DNA from: Anianibacter sp965662745
GTDB taxonomy: Bacteria > Pseudomonadota > Alphaproteobacteria > Rhodobacterales > Rhodobacteraceae
Assembly (NCBI GenBank): GCA_965662745.1
Contig: CBFIJK010000053.1
Coordinates: forward strand, 1 to 23,904
DNA length: 23,904 bases
Reading direction: 5' to 3'
Part shown: positions 22,786-23,904 of the stretch, piece after piece
Numbering within the stretch: the stretch's first letter is position 1
How the letters are laid out: each line of letters begins with the position of its first letter
Translations under genes and position numbers: made by a program
The notes under the pieces: generated by a model
What the model was told of the DNA's origin: nothing
Seen by the model: only the letters and a program-made list of their open reading frames with translations
Databases searched by the model: none

Positions 22786-23904
22786 CAGAAGAAGTCGATC
22801 GAGACCTGAAGCAGGCGCTCGACCTCGGGCACATCCGCCGTCAGGGCGAAAATCGCGATCACGTCGCCTTCTTCGATGCGCACCCGGCCGGTCGGTTTCA
22901 CGTATTTGCCGTCCTTCAGGATCCCGCCCAGAAGCACGCCTTCGGGAAAGTCGATATCGCGGATCAGGCTGCCCGCGATGGGCGATGTCGACAGGACCTG
23001 CGCCTCGATCAGTTCCGCCTCGGCGTCCCCGATGGAATAGATGCCGCGCACGCGCCCGTGCCGGATATGGCGCAGGATCGAGCTGACGGTCGTGGTGCGC
23101 GGATTGATATAGGCGTCAATATCCAGCGGCCCCATGAGGCCGACGAGCGTCGGGTCATTCACCAGACAGATCGCCATGCGCGCGCCGAGGGATTTGGCGC
23201 GGACGGCGGCCAAAAGGTTGGTCTTGTCGTCATCGGTCACGCACAGGATCGCATCCGCACGGGCGATATTCGCCTCGGCCAGAAGATCTGCGTTCATCCC
23301 GTCGCCGTGCAGAACGATGGTTCGTTCAAGGGCGTCGGCCGCCCGTTCGGCGATGGGGCGGCTTTTCTCGATCACCTTGGATCGTACGCGTTCCGTCCGT
23401 GCCTCAAGCGCCTTGGCGACCCCAAGGCCGACATTGCCGCCGCCCAGGATCACGACGCGTTCGGTCCGCTTCATGGTCTTGCCGAAGATTTCAAGCGTGC
23501 GGACCAGATCGTCCTTCTGGGCAAAGACATAGATATCATCGCCGTCGAACAGCTGATCGCCGGGTTCGGGGGCGAACAGCGTGCCCTCGCGGCGTACCCC
23601 GACAACGATGGCGCGCAAGGTCGAGAACAAATCCGTCAGCTGGCGCAGGGGCGTGTTGAGAACCGGGCAGTCCGCGTCCAGCGAGATGCCGATCAGTTGC
23701 CCCTCGCCGTCAAGGAAGGTCTCGGTGTCGAAGGCCACGGGTGCCGCCAGACGCCGAAGCGCGGCCTTTGCGACCTCGCGCTCGGGGCTGATGACCACGT
23801 CGATGGGCATGTGATCGCGGCGGTAAAGGTCGGAATAGATCGCCGTCAGATAGCTTTGCGCCCGAAGCCGCGCGATCTTGCGCGGGACGGCAAAGACCGA
23901 ATGG
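22785..23904 (-). CDS. trkA: Trk system potassium uptake protein TrkA, N-terminus beyond the window
   Basis: The cytosolic NAD(H)-binding regulator of TrkH. About 372 codons are visible; the frame stays open to the window edge (ARLRAQSYLTAIYSDLYRRDH precedes the internal Met at 23810). Compared with the usual length of about 458, roughly 85 N-terminal residues with the first nucleotide-binding motif are missing. Seen are the first RCK-C part (VVISPEREVAKAALRRL), the second RCK-N with GGGNVGLGVAKALE and ILCVTDDDKTNLLA, and a second RCK-C near the end. In alphaproteobacteria trkA often follows the ntrY-ntrX genes, which would lie outside. Confidence 0.95.
   Translation of the reverse strand, partial: HSVFAVPRKIARLRAQSYLTAIYSDLYRRDHMPIDVVISPEREVAKAALRRLAAPVAFDTETFLDGEGQLIGISLDADCPVLNTPLRQLTDLFSTLRAIVVGVRREGTLFAPEPGDQLFDGDDIYVFAQKDDLVRTLEIFGKTMKRTERVVILGGGNVGLGVAKALEARTERVRSKVIEKSRPIAERAADALERTIVLHGDGMNADLLAEANIARADAILCVTDDDKTNLLAAVRAKSLGARMAICLVNDPTLVGLMGPLDIDAYINPRTTTVSSILRHIRHGRVRGIYSIGDAEAELIEAQVLSTSPIAGSLIRDIDFPEGVLLGGILKDGKYVKPTGRVRIEEGDVIAIFALTADVPEVERLLQVSIDFF

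Overview
The window is a gene-dense stretch of a high-GC alphaproteobacterial chromosome, most likely from the Rhodobacterales (Roseobacter/Rhodobacter relatives). The evidence is the flavour of the proteins and several gene orders typical of that group: trkA-trkH-hfq-hflX, an Mfd gene preceded by the membrane protein that Rhodobacterales annotations call a 'component of SufBCD complex', and a HemB without the zinc cysteines. I saw no insertion sequence, prophage, CRISPR array, rRNA or tRNA. No gene-free stretch exceeds 300 bases; the longest (about 2743-3006) holds a candidate small RNA gene.

Layout, left to right. (1) 1-2742: the 3' part of psuG (pseudouridine salvage), a DUF502 membrane protein, and a convergent patatin-like phospholipase. 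(2) 2743-3006: a self-contained minus-strand small-RNA-like unit with promoter, about 76 nt of transcript and a strong intrinsic terminator. (3) 3007-5789: an orphan YejA-type peptide-binding protein, a decayed AqpS-like aquaporin (in-frame stop, missing second NPA region, apparently lost start codon), and a small acidic CsbD-like protein. (4) 5793-9851: an XRE-cupin regulator divergent from a tightly coupled set of AMP-forming acyl-CoA ligase, DsbA/FrnE-like oxidoreductase and Bcr/CflA-type efflux pump. (5) 9848-13864: mfd and the membrane protein upstream of it, both on the minus strand. (6) 13963-15644: hemB, then a SYLF-domain lipoprotein with its own likely promoter. (7) 15744-19566: a beta-hydroxyacid dehydrogenase (minus), a penicillin-acylase-family Ntn hydrolase (plus) and a DUF2177 membrane protein (minus). 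(8) 19620-23904: hflX, hfq, trkH and the 3' part of trkA, all on the minus strand.

Most genes are housekeeping: nucleoside salvage, transcription-coupled repair, tetrapyrrole synthesis, potassium uptake, Hfq-based RNA regulation. The accessory parts are the ligase/DsbA/efflux cluster with its divergent regulator and the aquaporin remnant. The strongest candidate for something undescribed is the small RNA at about 2818-2893. Twice, convergent genes share one CTAG tetranucleotide as both stop codons (1714-1717 and 9848-9851).
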